Shown: positions 34,717 through 43,224 of the stretch, one piece after another
Numbering within the stretch: the first letter of the stretch is position 1
Layout of the letters: every line of letters starts with the position of its first letter
Origin: Alloalcanivorax mobilis
GTDB lineage: Bacteria; Pseudomonadota; Gammaproteobacteria; Pseudomonadales; Alcanivoracaceae
DNA length: 64,000 nucleotides
Direction: 5' to 3'
Assembly (NCBI RefSeq): GCF_002864685.1
Contig: NZ_NMQZ01000006.1
Span: 62,001-126,000 of the forward strand
Notes under the pieces: generated by a model
The model's input: the letters and a program-made list of their open reading frames with translations, nothing else
Databases searched by the model: none
Told to the model about the DNA's origin: nothing
Position numbers and translations under genes: made by a program

Positions 34717-36407
34717 CAGCGTGGCTCCTCGAACACCAGGCGGGCGCTACTGTGCGGCCCCTGCCGTGAACGGAAAGCAAACCGCAGGGTGCCAGTGGAG
34801 GCCTGCCATTGCAGGGTCAGCTGCAACTCGGCGCCGGGCAGGATCAGATCGTGGAATTTGAGTGCCTGCAACCGGTAACCGCCGTCGGGCAGCTCGAAGT
34901 AACGCCGCGCCAGGCCCTCCGCCCAGTCGATCTGCACCACACCCGGCAGCACCGGCTGGCCAGGAAAATGGCCGCTGAACCACGGCAGGTCAGCGGCCAC
35001 GCCGAGGCTGACGGTAACCTGGTCGGCGGCGCTCCAGTGGGCGTCGCCGGGTTCGGGCAGCCGCGCCTGGCTGTGTTTGAACAGCGCTTGCAGCGCCCGC
35101 ATTGGCACCTTGCCCTGGCCGGTCTCGGGCAGCGCCGCCACCAGCCGCCAGCGGCGTGGCACGGCGATGGTTTCCAGGTTGGCGGCGAGCCGCTGGCGCA
35201 GCCGCCGGATCAGCGCGGCGCGGCCCTGCTCCCGTTGCAGGGTCTCGCCCTCGGCGGAGAGCACCAGCACCGCGCCCAGGCGCTGTTCGCCCGCTGGTTG
35301 CAACGCGCGCGCCTCGGCCACCGCCGGGTCGGCCAGCAGCGCCTGCTCCACGGCGCTCAACGAGACCCGCTTTTCTTCCACTTTGACGATGCGGTCCAGG
35401 CGCGCGCCGAGGTGGAAGCGGCCGTCGTCGCGCAGGGTGATGGCGTCGGCCAGGGGCCAGGGCTGGCTCTCGCCCAGATGTGGGGAGCGCAACAGGGTGG
35501 CGCCCCGTGGGCCCGGTTCCAGGCGCACCCCGGGCAGCGGCGTCCAGGCGTCGTCGTTGTCCGCGCCCTGGCGCCGCCAGGCGATGCCGCCGGTTTCGCT
35601 GGAGCCGTACACTTCAATGGCGGCCTGGCCGGCGCGCTCGGCCAGGGCCAGAGCGGCGTCCTCGGGCAGTGGCCCGCCGGAGGAGAACACCGCCTGGAGG
35701 CCGCCGGCGCTGGCCCAGGGCAGATCGTCGGGGAGCCGTTTAAGGTGGGCCGGGCTGGCCACCCAGGCCAACTCGCCGGCGCTCGCCAGGGCCAGCACGC
35801 TGGCCGGGTCCTGCAGCGTTTCGCTGTGCACGGTGCGGCCGCTGGCCAAGGGCCACAACAGCCGGAACAGCAAGCCGTAAATGTGTTGATGGCTGACCGT
35901 GCCGGCGAAGGCAGCGCCGCCCAGCCCGGCGCCGAACGCCTGCTCCAGGATCGCCACCTCATCGAACAACTGGCGGTAGCGTTTGCTGATCGCCTGGGGC
36001 TCGCCGCTGGAGCCGGAGGTGAAAATCACCAGCTCCGCGTCCGCGTCCAGGGGGCCGGCCGGCAGAGGCACGGTGCCGGTGGGCAGCGCGGTGGGGCGCG
36101 GCCAATCGCCGAGCAGCGCCTGGCAGTGCCGGCCCAGGGCCTGTTCGGTGCCGGGCTGGTTATTGCCGGGCAGCCAGGCGCGTTTGCCGCTTTGCCACAG
36201 CGCCAGCAGCGCCACCAGGGCCGGGTAGCCATGGTCATGGAACAGCCCCCAGTCGCGCGCCGGGTGGGCGGCCAGGGCGCCGGCCAGGGCGGCCACGTCC
36301 TGGCGCAGCCGCTGGCCGTGCCGTGGCTCGCCGGCGTGCATTGCCAGCACCGCCTGGTCGGGCAGGTCGAGCAGCAAGCCGGGGGGCGAGAGCAAGGTGT
36401 TACTCAT
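34716..36407 (-). CDS. AMP-dependent acyl ligase fused to ApeI-like dehydratase domain
   Basis: The 563-residue protein has an adenylate-forming domain (about 1-440) with the P-loop-like FTSGSSGEPQAISKR near 128-142, IEVYGSSETGGIAW near 267-280 and the hinge HLGARLDRIVKVEEKRVSL near 331-350. It is followed by a C-terminal hotdog segment (about 450-563) with WFSGHFPGQPVLPGVVQIDWAEGL near 482-505, the ApeI-type dehydratase signature. The first part should activate the aryl starter acid onto the carrier protein and the second should dehydrate intermediates. In several described clusters these are separate genes, so this looks like a fusion. Confidence 0.88.
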   Translation of the reverse strand: MSNTLLSPPGLLLDLPDQAVLAMHAGEPRHGQRLRQDVAALAGALAAHPARDWGLFHDHGYPALVALLALWQSGKRAWLPGNNQPGTEQALGRHCQALLGDWPRPTALPTGTVPLPAGPLDADAELVIFTSGSSGEPQAISKRYRQLFDEVAILEQAFGAGLGGAAFAGTVSHQHIYGLLFRLLWPLASGRTVHSETLQDPASVLALASAGELAWVASPAHLKRLPDDLPWASAGGLQAVFSSGGPLPEDAALALAERAGQAAIEVYGSSETGGIAWRRQGADNDDAWTPLPGVRLEPGPRGATLLRSPHLGESQPWPLADAITLRDDGRFHLGARLDRIVKVEEKRVSLSAVEQALLADPAVAEARALQPAGEQRLGAVLVLSAEGETLQREQGRAALIRRLRQRLAANLETIAVPRRWRLVAALPETGQGKVPMRALQALFKHSQARLPEPGDAHWSAADQVTVSLGVAADLPWFSGHFPGQPVLPGVVQIDWAEGLARRYFELPDGGYRLQALKFHDLILPGAELQLTLQWQASTGTLRFAFRSRQGPHSSARLVFEEPR

Positions 36408-36994
36408 AAAGCCTGGTGGTCCTCTTCATCCTTGGGGTGGCCCATCTTCTTGGCATGCCGAGCCCGGGCCCGGCGGCGATACAACCACTCACCGGCGAAC
36501 AGCACGGCCATCAACAGGTAGCTGATCAGACCGTTATACAGGCTCCAGATGGCAACACTGGTGAACCGCGCGGTGTACAGGGCGAGTGTGCCATTGAGCA
36601 GAAAAAAAAAGCACCACAGTAACGTCACGCCACGGGTATAGCGCACCGCCGCCGCCGGCAGCTCCGGTTCGCGCCAGCGCGCCAGCCGCTCGATCAGCGA
36701 GGGCGGGCGCCAGAGCGTCCAGGCGAACAGCGCCAGCAGGGTCAGATTCACCAGCACCGGGTACAGGCGCAGCGTGAACTCGTCATCGCGCCACATCGCC
36801 AACACCGCGAACGCCAGCAGCGCCAGCCCGGCCAGCCCGCCGTGGCGGGGGCGGGCAATCAGCAGGCGCGCCGCCAGCAGCGCGGCCAGTGCGGCCGCCA
36901 GAACCTGGGGTGAAAAATGGCGCAGCCCGGCGTACACCGCCAGCGGATACGCCAGGGTGGCCGCGATCACCAGGATCAGCAACGCGCCACGCAT
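36404..36994 (-). CDS. COG4648-type membrane protein of the polyene cluster
   Basis: The 196-residue integral membrane protein has about six hydrophobic helices and a basic/acidic C-terminal tail (RRRARARHAKKMGHPKDEE). It matches the COG4648 proteins that accompany aryl polyene operons. Its role is unknown; it may anchor the assembly line at the inner membrane. A run of eight A (plus strand, 36602-36609) lies in the coding region. It overlaps the ligase by 4 nt and sits 5 nt after the carrier-protein gene. Confidence 0.82.
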   Translation of the reverse strand: MRGALLILVIAATLAYPLAVYAGLRHFSPQVLAAALAALLAARLLIARPRHGGLAGLALLAFAVLAMWRDDEFTLRLYPVLVNLTLLALFAWTLWRPPSLIERLARWREPELPAAAVRYTRGVTLLWCFFFLLNGTLALYTARFTSVAIWSLYNGLISYLLMAVLFAGEWLYRRRARARHAKKMGHPKDEEDHQAL

Positions 36995-36999
36995 GGTGG

Positions 37000-37260
37000 T
37001 CAGGCCCGGGTGTTGCGTACGAAATCCGCCAGAGCGCGGACGCTGGCGAAGTGTTCCCGGGTGGTTTTGTCGTCGGCGTCGATTTTCACGTCGTAGCGTT
37101 TGGAAATCGCCAGACCCAGCTCCAGGGCGTCGATGGAATCCAACCCCAGGCCGTCGCCGAACAGCGGCTCGCCGGCATCGATGTCGTCGCTGCCGATCTC
37201 TTCCAGATCCAGGGTGGTGATGATGAGCTCCTTAAGCTCCTGTTCCAGATGGTCGCTCAT
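37000..37260 (-). CDS. Acyl carrier protein of the polyene cluster
   Basis: The 86-residue acyl carrier protein has the phosphopantetheine attachment Ser in GLGLDSIDALELG at about residue 41. It starts at 37260 (MSDHLEQELK), overlapping the acyltransferase stop as ATGA; an upstream in-frame extension is only a shadow. It should carry the starter and growing chain. Related clusters normally hold two carrier-protein genes, but no second one fits in the tightly packed DNA here. The PPTase gene at 48871-49602 is a candidate activator. Confidence 0.93.
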   Translation of the reverse strand: MSDHLEQELKELIITTLDLEEIGSDDIDAGEPLFGDGLGLDSIDALELGLAISKRYDVKIDADDKTTREHFASVRALADFVRNTRA

Positions 37261-38015
37261 GAACGGTGGGTCTCCTCGCTGAATCGGTGTTGCAAGTGTT
37301 CGGTCAGCCGCCGGGCCGCCAGGGGCAGGGCGGTGCCGGTGAACGGGGTCAGGTCGATGTCGTCGCCAACGCGCAGGCTCACCGTGAAGCGGCGCGTTGG
37401 AATCCGGTACCAGGGTGTGCCCTTGGTCAGGGTCGCCGGCGAACAATGGATGAACACCGGCGTCACCACGGCATCGGCGCGCAGCGCGATGTTGGCGGCG
37501 CCGCGTTGAAAGCGCGCCAGCTGACCCGGCTCACTGCGGGTGCCCTCGGGGAAGATCACCATGCTGCCGCCCTGGCGTAACCAGCGTACCGACTCGTCGA
37601 CCATGGTGACCGGATCGCGGTTGCTGATAAAGCCGGCGCCGGCCACCGGCCAGCGGGTAAAGGGGTTGTGCCGCAGCGACGCCTTGACGATGCAGTTGGC
37701 GTGGCGGATGCGGCTGACCAGGCACACCACGTCGATCAGGCTCGGGTGGTTGGCGATGACCAGCTGGCCGGGTCGATTAAGCCGCTCGCCGCCGCTGACC
37801 TGGCAACGCATCACGCCGAGCCCCTGCATGATCGCCAGATGCAGCCGGAACGCCAGATGCACCAGATGCTGGCCGCGCCGCGCCCGTCGCGCTGGCGGTC
37901 CCGGCAGCAACCGGTTCAGGCTCATGGGCACGGCCAGCAGCAAGGCACCCAGGCCGAACACCATGAAACTGAGGGCGGTGCCGGCCAGTCGCCAGGCTTT
38001 ATTCAGGGCGCGCAT
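37257..38015 (-). CDS. PlsC-type 1-acyl-sn-glycerol-3-phosphate acyltransferase-like protein of the polyene cluster
   Basis: The 252-residue protein starts with a hydrophobic helix (about 10-33) and has a PlsC acyltransferase domain. The catalytic motif is VIANHPSLIDVV (NHxxxxD) near 84-95 and the acceptor motif is VIFPEGTRSEPG near 154-165. It is a second acyltransferase, distinct in family from the LpxL-like one, so the polyene product is probably linked to a two-step acylated lipid. The start at 38015 is supported by GGAG 6-9 nt upstream on the minus strand. Confidence 0.88.
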   Translation of the reverse strand: MRALNKAWRLAGTALSFMVFGLGALLLAVPMSLNRLLPGPPARRARRGQHLVHLAFRLHLAIMQGLGVMRCQVSGGERLNRPGQLVIANHPSLIDVVCLVSRIRHANCIVKASLRHNPFTRWPVAGAGFISNRDPVTMVDESVRWLRQGGSMVIFPEGTRSEPGQLARFQRGAANIALRADAVVTPVFIHCSPATLTKGTPWYRIPTRRFTVSLRVGDDIDLTPFTGTALPLAARRLTEHLQHRFSEETHRS

Positions 38016-38718
38016 GGTGGCTCCAGTGCCAGTCACTGCGATCGCCAGCCAGCGTCAGATCGGCCTCGCCACGGGCCAGAAAGCGGGCCAGCCGGGGGCC
38101 CTGAGCGAGCTGAGGACGGCTGCCCGGGGCGCTGGTCAGGGTGTAGCGCTGCCCTCGCTCGCCGAGCAACAGGGCCAACGCCCAGGGAAAGGGGTCGCTT
38201 TTGTAGTAACGGTGATACTGGTGCGGCAGGGGCGCCTCGTAGAGCACCACCAGCACCGGCTGTGACGGTGAGGCCAGGCAGTGCGCTTCGAGCAGGGCGG
38301 CGCCGAGGCCGTCACCGGCCAGGGCAACGCTGCTGGCCGGTGCCCGGTTGCCCAGGGCGATGCTCAATTGGCCGCTGACGGCGTTGTGGACCGACAGACT
38401 GAACGCCGCCGGAGACAGGGGCTCGCCATCGGCGATGTCTTCCAGCAGGCCGATGGTGCGGCTCAATTCGCCATGGGTGGAGGCAAGCACCGTGGGCACC
38501 GAGCCGGCCAGGTCGCCGGCCGCCTGGCGGGCCACCTGGAACACGCCCCGGGCCAGCGGCGCCAGGCGGCGGCGCTGCATCGCCGGCAGCCATTCCAGGG
38601 CCGGTGGGTTGCCGGTGGCAGGCGCGGCATCGCCGGACCAGCGCGCCCATTGTTCGGCGCTTTCCAGACCTGGTGCCCATGCGGCCCAGCGGGCCAGTGT
38701 GATGGCGAATTCGGGCAT
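37999..38718 (-). CDS. Ketosynthase chain-length factor of the polyene cluster
   Basis: The 239-residue protein is the short ketosynthase-like partner (PF13723 type) that forms a heterodimer with the complete ketosynthase and sets chain length. It has the N-terminal half fold only: EWLPAMQRRRLAPLARGVF near 42-60, TVLASTHGELSRTIGLLEDI near 75-94, and HNAVSGQLSIALGNRAPASSVALAGDG. It has no catalytic Cys, as expected. It is the first gene of the operon. The start at 38718 fits family length; upstream in-frame sequence reaches into dtd and is rejected. It overlaps the next gene by 17 nt. Confidence 0.9.
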   Translation of the reverse strand: MPEFAITLARWAAWAPGLESAEQWARWSGDAAPATGNPPALEWLPAMQRRRLAPLARGVFQVARQAAGDLAGSVPTVLASTHGELSRTIGLLEDIADGEPLSPAAFSLSVHNAVSGQLSIALGNRAPASSVALAGDGLGAALLEAHCLASPSQPVLVVLYEAPLPHQYHRYYKSDPFPWALALLLGERGQRYTLTSAPGSRPQLAQGPRLARFLARGEADLTLAGDRSDWHWSHHARPE

Positions 38719-38836
38719 GATGTCCCAATCAGAAAGCCGCGACGTGGCCCGGGCGGGGCCGGCCGGTCGGGCGGTCCTGCGCGCCCCGGCCGCCGGGGCG
38801 GCGGTGGTGTTATCGTGGTTTGTTTTCCGTGCCGCG

Positions 38837-38844
38837 ATTATACA
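38837..38844. promoter_or_regulatory. Candidate overlapping -10 boxes, polyene operon / dtd
   Basis: ATTATACA contains TATAAT on the minus strand (38837-38842, toward the polyene operon) and TATACA on the plus strand (38839-38844, toward dtd). It is an AT-rich spot in otherwise GC-rich DNA between the divergent genes. No good -35 box was seen in either direction. Confidence 0.35.
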
Positions 38845-38928
38845 TACACCGATAAGGCGACACACGTGGGTTTGAGCGGTCTTCTGGTAGGCTCGGGCGG
38901 CAAGGTCCGAGGTTGGGTGAGGGAATCG

Positions 38929-39366
38929 ATGAAAGTACTGATACAGAGGGTCAGCGAAGCCCGTGTCGAGGTCGGCGGAGAGGCCGTCGGTGAAATCGGC
39001 CGGGGCTTGCTGCTGTTGGTCGGGATTGAACGGCACGACGGCCCGGAGACGATGGCGCGAATGGCCACGCGGGTGGCTGGCTATCGGTTGTTCGCCGATG
39101 CCCAGGGCAAGATGAACCTGGACGTGGGCGAGGCCGGCGGCGCGCTGCTGGCGGTGTCCCAGTTCACGCTCGCCGCCGACACCCGCAAAGGCCGGCGGCC
39201 GGGGTTTTCAGCGGCGGCGCAACCCGCTGTCGCGCGCGTGTTGTTCGAGGCGTTTGTGGTGGCGCTGCGCGACGCGGGGCTGGCGGTGGCCTGCGGGCGC
39301 TTTAGTGAAGACATGCAAGTACACCTGGTTAACGACGGCCCGGTGACTTTTATGCTGGAGATGTGA
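38929..39366 (+). CDS. dtd: D-aminoacyl-tRNA deacylase
   Basis: The 145-residue protein matches Dtd in full length. It hydrolyses D-amino acids (and glycine) mischarged on tRNA. The conserved motifs LLAVSQFTLAADTRKGRRPGFSAAA (SQFT near 77-80) and MQVHLVNDGPVTFMLEM (NxGP near 135-138) form the active site across the dimer. The start MKVLIQRVSEARVEV is the family's N-terminus; much longer in-frame upstream sequence is shadow of the opposite strand. It is divergent from the polyene operon. Confidence 0.97.
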   Translation: MKVLIQRVSEARVEVGGEAVGEIGRGLLLLVGIERHDGPETMARMATRVAGYRLFADAQGKMNLDVGEAGGALLAVSQFTLAADTRKGRRPGFSAAAQPAVARVLFEAFVVALRDAGLAVACGRFSEDMQVHLVNDGPVTFMLEM

Positions 39367-39576
39367 ACAACGTCCTGTTGCGATTTGTAAATGTTAAACA
39401 TCTCCGAGCGGATTATATTGCAAAGGCGTGACCCTCAATTATGATGATTTTCAAGGGAACTTCCGAACCAACACAGAGTTATCGAACCTATCGAGAGCTT
39501 TTGGGAGGTTTCCCGCTCTCCGGGGGAACACGTCGGGAGCGCAACGGACGACCATTGCATAATCAGGAGATAACCG

Positions 39577-40056
39577 ATGAAAAAAGTACTGTTGGCAACG
39601 GCCCTGTTGGGCGCCTCTTTTTCCGTACAGGCGGCGGCGCCGGGTGGCCCGGGCTGCGGTTGGGGTAACCTGCTGTTCGAAGGCAAATCCGGAACCGGCA
39701 TGCATCTGCTCGCCACCGTGTTCAATGGCAGTACCGGTAATGCCACTTTTGGTATGTCCAGCGGCACCAATGGTTGTGACACCAGCGGCGCTTTGACCTA
39801 CAGCGGCGAGAGCCTGCTGTCCATGAACGGCGTGCTGGAAGAAGTGGCCCAGGACGCGGCCACCGGCAACGGCGAAGCGCTCACCGCGCTGTCCGTTTCC
39901 ATGGGCATCCAGACCGAAGACCGTGCTCAGTTCAACGCGCTGATGCACCAGAACTTCGCCGCCATTTTCCCCCGTCAGGACGTCAGCGCCGGCGAAGTGA
40001 TGCAGAACATCACCGCGCTGATGCAGAAAGATCAGACTCTGGCCAAGTACGTTTAA
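39577..40056 (+). CDS. DUF3015 exported protein
   Basis: The 159-residue protein has a signal peptide (1-19, ending VQA) and a DUF3015 domain: GCGWGNLLFEGKSG near 26-39, TVFNGSTGNATFGMSSGTNGCD near 47-68 and VLEEVAQDAATGNGEALTALS near 86-106. It contains two conserved Cys, probably disulfide-bonded in the periplasm. The function is unknown. AGGAGA is 8-13 nt before the ATG. It is followed by a strong terminator and then by a DUF4105 gene, a neighbour often seen with DUF3015. Confidence 0.88.
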   Translation: MKKVLLATALLGASFSVQAAAPGGPGCGWGNLLFEGKSGTGMHLLATVFNGSTGNATFGMSSGTNGCDTSGALTYSGESLLSMNGVLEEVAQDAATGNGEALTALSVSMGIQTEDRAQFNALMHQNFAAIFPRQDVSAGEVMQNITALMQKDQTLAKYV

Positions 40057-40067
40057 GCAGTACGGCC

Positions 40068-40101
40068 CACCGCCCCCGTTCACGGGGGCGGTTTTCGTTT
40101 T
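40068..40101 (+). terminator. Rho-independent terminator after DUF3015 gene
   Basis: ACCGCCCCCG-TTCA-CGGGGGCGGTTTTCGTTTT forms a long GC stem with a four-base loop and T-rich tail, starting about 14 nt after the stop codon. Confidence 0.92.
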
Positions 40102-40174
40102 GTGTCCCGTCACGCACTGATCCGGCCTCGCCGGCGGCGGACGGGTATTTCCGTTCATTCCAATCGGATTGTTC

Positions 40175-41992
40175 ATGCGCACCGGGTTGCTGTGTCTTCT
40201 GTTTTGTCTGCTTGCCGGTGTTACCCGGGCCGACGATGGCCTCGCCACTCTCGCCAAGCAGCCCCGCTGGCACGCACTGCTGCACATCAATCCCGGCGCC
40301 ACCCTGCGTGATCGCCACCGCAGTTACGTGGACGACGACAATTTTTTTCTTGCCGAGCATGGCGCCGACGATCCGTTCGCCGAGTTGCGCGCCAGCGTGG
40401 CGGCCCTGCGCGAACCCGGCGCCGAGCGCTGTCGCTTTCCCGCCCGTTACCGGTTTATCGCCACATCGTTGGGTTGGCACGACCCGCAGCCGTTCGCGCA
40501 CTGCGCCGATTACCTGCAATGGCGCGCCTCGGTGCACGCGAAAAGAGCGGTGCTGGTGTTTCCCGCCGCCTACCTGAACAGCCCCTCGTCCATGTTCGGC
40601 CACACCCTGTTGCGTCTGGATCAGGGCGAGGACAGCGCGGTGTGGTTGTCCTGGGCGGTCAACTTCGGCGCCATGACCAGCGAGCAGGACAACTCCCTGT
40701 TCTATATGTATCGCGGCCTGGCCGGCGGCTACCCCGGGCAATTCAATCTGGTGCCCTACCTGAAAAAAATTCAGGAGTACTCCCACATGGAAAGCCGTGA
40801 CATGTGGGAATACTCGCTGGACCTGAATCAGGCGCAGATCGACTGGATCATCGATCATTTGTGGGAACTCAAAGAGATCAACTTTGATTACTACTTTTTC
40901 GATGAGAACTGCTCGTTCCGGTTGCTCGAACTGATCGAAGTGGCGCGGCCCGGCACCGGCGTGCTCGATGAATTGCGGTTCGCTGAGTTGCCGGTGAACA
41001 CGGTGCGCTCGCTGGACCAGCGCGGGCTGATCACCGAGCGTCATTATCGGCCCTCCAAGCAGGTGGAGCTGGAAGCGTTCAGCGAAGGGTTGAGCGCCGA
41101 TGAGCGATCGCTGGCGCGGGCCCTGGCCGACGACCCCGGTCTGGCGGACAGCGATGCGTTCCGCGCCTACCCCGCCGAGCGGCGCGCACTGATGGCGCAG
41201 ACCGCCTACCGTTATGTGCGTTTCGTGCACCGCAAGGAAGATCGCAGCGAGGCGGTGGCCGGCCAGTCGTTTGCCCTGTTGAGGCTGATCAGCACACTGC
41301 CCGCGGTGGCGCCGCCGCGCGCCACCGGCAAGGCGCCGCCGGAATCCGGCCACGGCTCGCAGATGATCGCCGCCGCCGCCGGCCAGCTTGGCGGTGACGA
41401 TTTCGGCGAATTCAGTTACCGGCTGACCTACCACGATCTGCTCGACAACTCGCTCGGCTTTCCCGAGGGCGCGCAGATTCAGGGGTTGGGCCTGACCGTG
41501 CGCAGCACCGAGTCCGGCGCGCCGGAGTTGGAAGAACTGCAATTGGTCGGCATCCGTTCGTTCTCACCGCGCGATCAGTTCGCCAAACCCTTGAGTTGGT
41601 ACGTGGAAGGCGGCCTGGAGCGCGCCTGGGCCGGCCGCCGCCGGCTGGTGCGCTACCTGCAAGGCGGTGCCGGGGCGAGCTGGCGCTACGGTGGCTGGCA
41701 GCCGTATTTGCTGGCCAGTGCCCGCGCCGAGAACAACAGCGAATTCAGCGAAGTGGTGACACCGGGGGGCGGCGGCGAAGCGGGGATGCTGTATCATGCC
41801 GGCCGCTGGCAGTGGCAACTGAGCACCGCCGGGCATTACTTCACTAACGACGTCTACCGGCATCGCTCCCGACTGGCTGTGCAGTACGCCTTGAGCCAGC
41901 AGCAGGGCTTGCGCGCCCAGGTTGAGCGGGAAGGCTGGCGTGGCGGCGACGACACTGAGTTCAAACTGCAATGGCGATGGTATTACGACTGA
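40175..41992 (+). CDS. DUF4105 (Lnb-like) periplasmic/outer-membrane protein
   Basis: The 605-residue protein has a signal peptide (about 1-19) and a DUF4105 domain (about 120-300), with YLNSPSSMFGHTLLRLDQGED carrying conserved Ser/His and FDYYFFDENCSFRLLELIE with a conserved Cys. The fold is related to Lnb/NlpC-like Cys-His enzymes. The C-terminal 200 residues alternate hydrophobic and aromatic residues and end in WRWYYD, resembling an outer-membrane beta-barrel. An enzyme domain attached to a barrel at the outer membrane is inferred. The alternative start 6 nt upstream is less likely. The 3' end overlaps the hydrolase gene by 22 nt. Confidence 0.82.
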   Translation: MRTGLLCLLFCLLAGVTRADDGLATLAKQPRWHALLHINPGATLRDRHRSYVDDDNFFLAEHGADDPFAELRASVAALREPGAERCRFPARYRFIATSLGWHDPQPFAHCADYLQWRASVHAKRAVLVFPAAYLNSPSSMFGHTLLRLDQGEDSAVWLSWAVNFGAMTSEQDNSLFYMYRGLAGGYPGQFNLVPYLKKIQEYSHMESRDMWEYSLDLNQAQIDWIIDHLWELKEINFDYYFFDENCSFRLLELIEVARPGTGVLDELRFAELPVNTVRSLDQRGLITERHYRPSKQVELEAFSEGLSADERSLARALADDPGLADSDAFRAYPAERRALMAQTAYRYVRFVHRKEDRSEAVAGQSFALLRLISTLPAVAPPRATGKAPPESGHGSQMIAAAAGQLGGDDFGEFSYRLTYHDLLDNSLGFPEGAQIQGLGLTVRSTESGAPELEELQLVGIRSFSPRDQFAKPLSWYVEGGLERAWAGRRRLVRYLQGGAGASWRYGGWQPYLLASARAENNSEFSEVVTPGGGGEAGMLYHAGRWQWQLSTAGHYFTNDVYRHRSRLAVQYALSQQQGLRAQVEREGWRGGDDTEFKLQWRWYYD

Positions 41993-42948
41993 TTTCCGGT
42001 GCCGTGCTGCTCGCCATTCTGGGCGGTTGCAGCGGCGTGTTTTTCTATCCCATGAAGCCCTGGGCACAGAACCCGGCGCGTCAGGGGCTGGATTACCAGG
42101 ACGTGGTGCTGATTCAGCCCGATGGCCTGCGCCTGCATGGCTGGTGGTTGCCGGCGCGCGGCTTTAATCGCGGCACGGTGTATTTTCTGCATGGCAACGC
42201 GGAAAACATCAGCACCCATCTGATCAATGTGCAGTGGCTGCCGGCGCGCGGCTATAACGTGTTTCTGCTTGATTACCGGGGCTACGGCCTTTCCGAAGGC
42301 GATCCGGATCTGCCCGGCGCGCTGGCGGATGTGCAATTGGGTCTGGATTGGCTGAGTCACTCCGGGCGCCTGCAAGGCAAGCCATTGGTGTTGTTCGGGC
42401 AGAGCCTGGGCGGTGCGCTGGGCGTGGATGTGCTGGCGGACCCGGCCAACCAGGGCAAAGTGGACTGCGTGATGCTGGAAGCGACGTTCGCCAGCTACCG
42501 AGGCGTGGCCGACGATGTGATGCGCCGCAGCTGGCTGTTATGGCCGTTACGCTGGGCGGTGTTGCCGACGTTGCCGGCGCCGGCACTGGACCCGGCCGGG
42601 AACATCGCCGCGCTGGCGCCGCGGCCGTTGCTGCTGCTGCACAGCCACCAGGACCCGGTGATTCCCTATGCCCAGGGCGAGGCGTTGTTCGCCGCCGCCG
42701 CCGAGCCGAAAACCTTTCAGGCGCTCAAGGGCGGCCACGCCCAGGGCACCCGTGACCCGGCGGTGCAGCAGCGGCTGCTGGATTTTCTCGATCACAGTGG
42801 CTGCATGGCGGAGCCACCGGAACAGCCCGGGATGGCCGAGCCGGCCCAACCCGGCATGCCAACGCCGCGCCATCGTGGAGTGGATTCGGAGAACGCCAGT
42901 GGCGACGCCGATGCGCTGCGGGCGCCGGCCGAGGCTTATCGGTTCTGA
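41971..42948 (+). CDS. Alpha/beta-hydrolase lipoprotein
   Basis: The 325-residue protein starts with a lipoprotein signal (lipobox ILGGC, lipidated Cys near 20) and has an alpha/beta-hydrolase fold. It shows YFLHGNAENIS near 71-81, LLDYRGYGLSEGDP, the nucleophile elbow LFGQSLGGALGVDV near 141-154, LLHSHQDPVIPY with the acid and GGHAQGT with the His near 250. The C-terminal 55 residues are Pro/Glu-rich and probably disordered. It resembles the BEM46-like hydrolases. Overlap with the DUF4105 gene suggests a shared outer-membrane or periplasmic lipid function. Confidence 0.87.
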   Translation: MAMVLRLISGAVLLAILGGCSGVFFYPMKPWAQNPARQGLDYQDVVLIQPDGLRLHGWWLPARGFNRGTVYFLHGNAENISTHLINVQWLPARGYNVFLLDYRGYGLSEGDPDLPGALADVQLGLDWLSHSGRLQGKPLVLFGQSLGGALGVDVLADPANQGKVDCVMLEATFASYRGVADDVMRRSWLLWPLRWAVLPTLPAPALDPAGNIAALAPRPLLLLHSHQDPVIPYAQGEALFAAAAEPKTFQALKGGHAQGTRDPAVQQRLLDFLDHSGCMAEPPEQPGMAEPAQPGMPTPRHRGVDSENASGDADALRAPAEAYRF

Positions 42949-43005
42949 GTGGGTAAGAAAACCTGTGCAAGGTGGCGGAACGCCGCCCTACCTGCTCCTG
43001 CGCCG

Positions 43006-43098
43006 TGGCAGTGATCCCCGATCGCGAATGGGCTCTGCCAGGCCCGCCTCGCCTTCGGCTCGGTTCGCGGTCGGGGACCGCTCCCACAGCGGCTTCGT
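43006..43098. repeat. BIME-like REP element, copy B
   Basis: This is the reverse-complement counterpart of 9825-9909: GGGCTCTGCCAGGCCCGCCT, CGGTTCGCGGTC and GGGACCGCTCCCAC are shared with few changes. It continues into CAGCGGCTTCGT, which is also found at 9586-9597. The left arm (GTGATCCCCGATCGCGAAT) is degenerate. The rest of the 276-nt gap (42949-43224) shows no gene. Confidence 0.78.
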
Positions 43099-43224
43099 CG
43101 CAGAGGCGGAACCAGGAGGCTGCAAAGAGCAACCGGACTCGCACCGGTGCGATCTGGAGGGCCTCACCCCGTTGTGTCGCGCTTCGGTTGCCCCTCTAAT
43201 CCGCGAACCATCCAAAATGAGTGA

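Noticed and set aside
33002-34780. 592-residue frame joining the glycosyltransferase region to the LpxL-like acyltransferase
   Set aside because: The N-terminal part is the wrong frame of the glycosyltransferase gene (33970-34716), which has its own perfect family frame. The acyltransferase begins at 33973.
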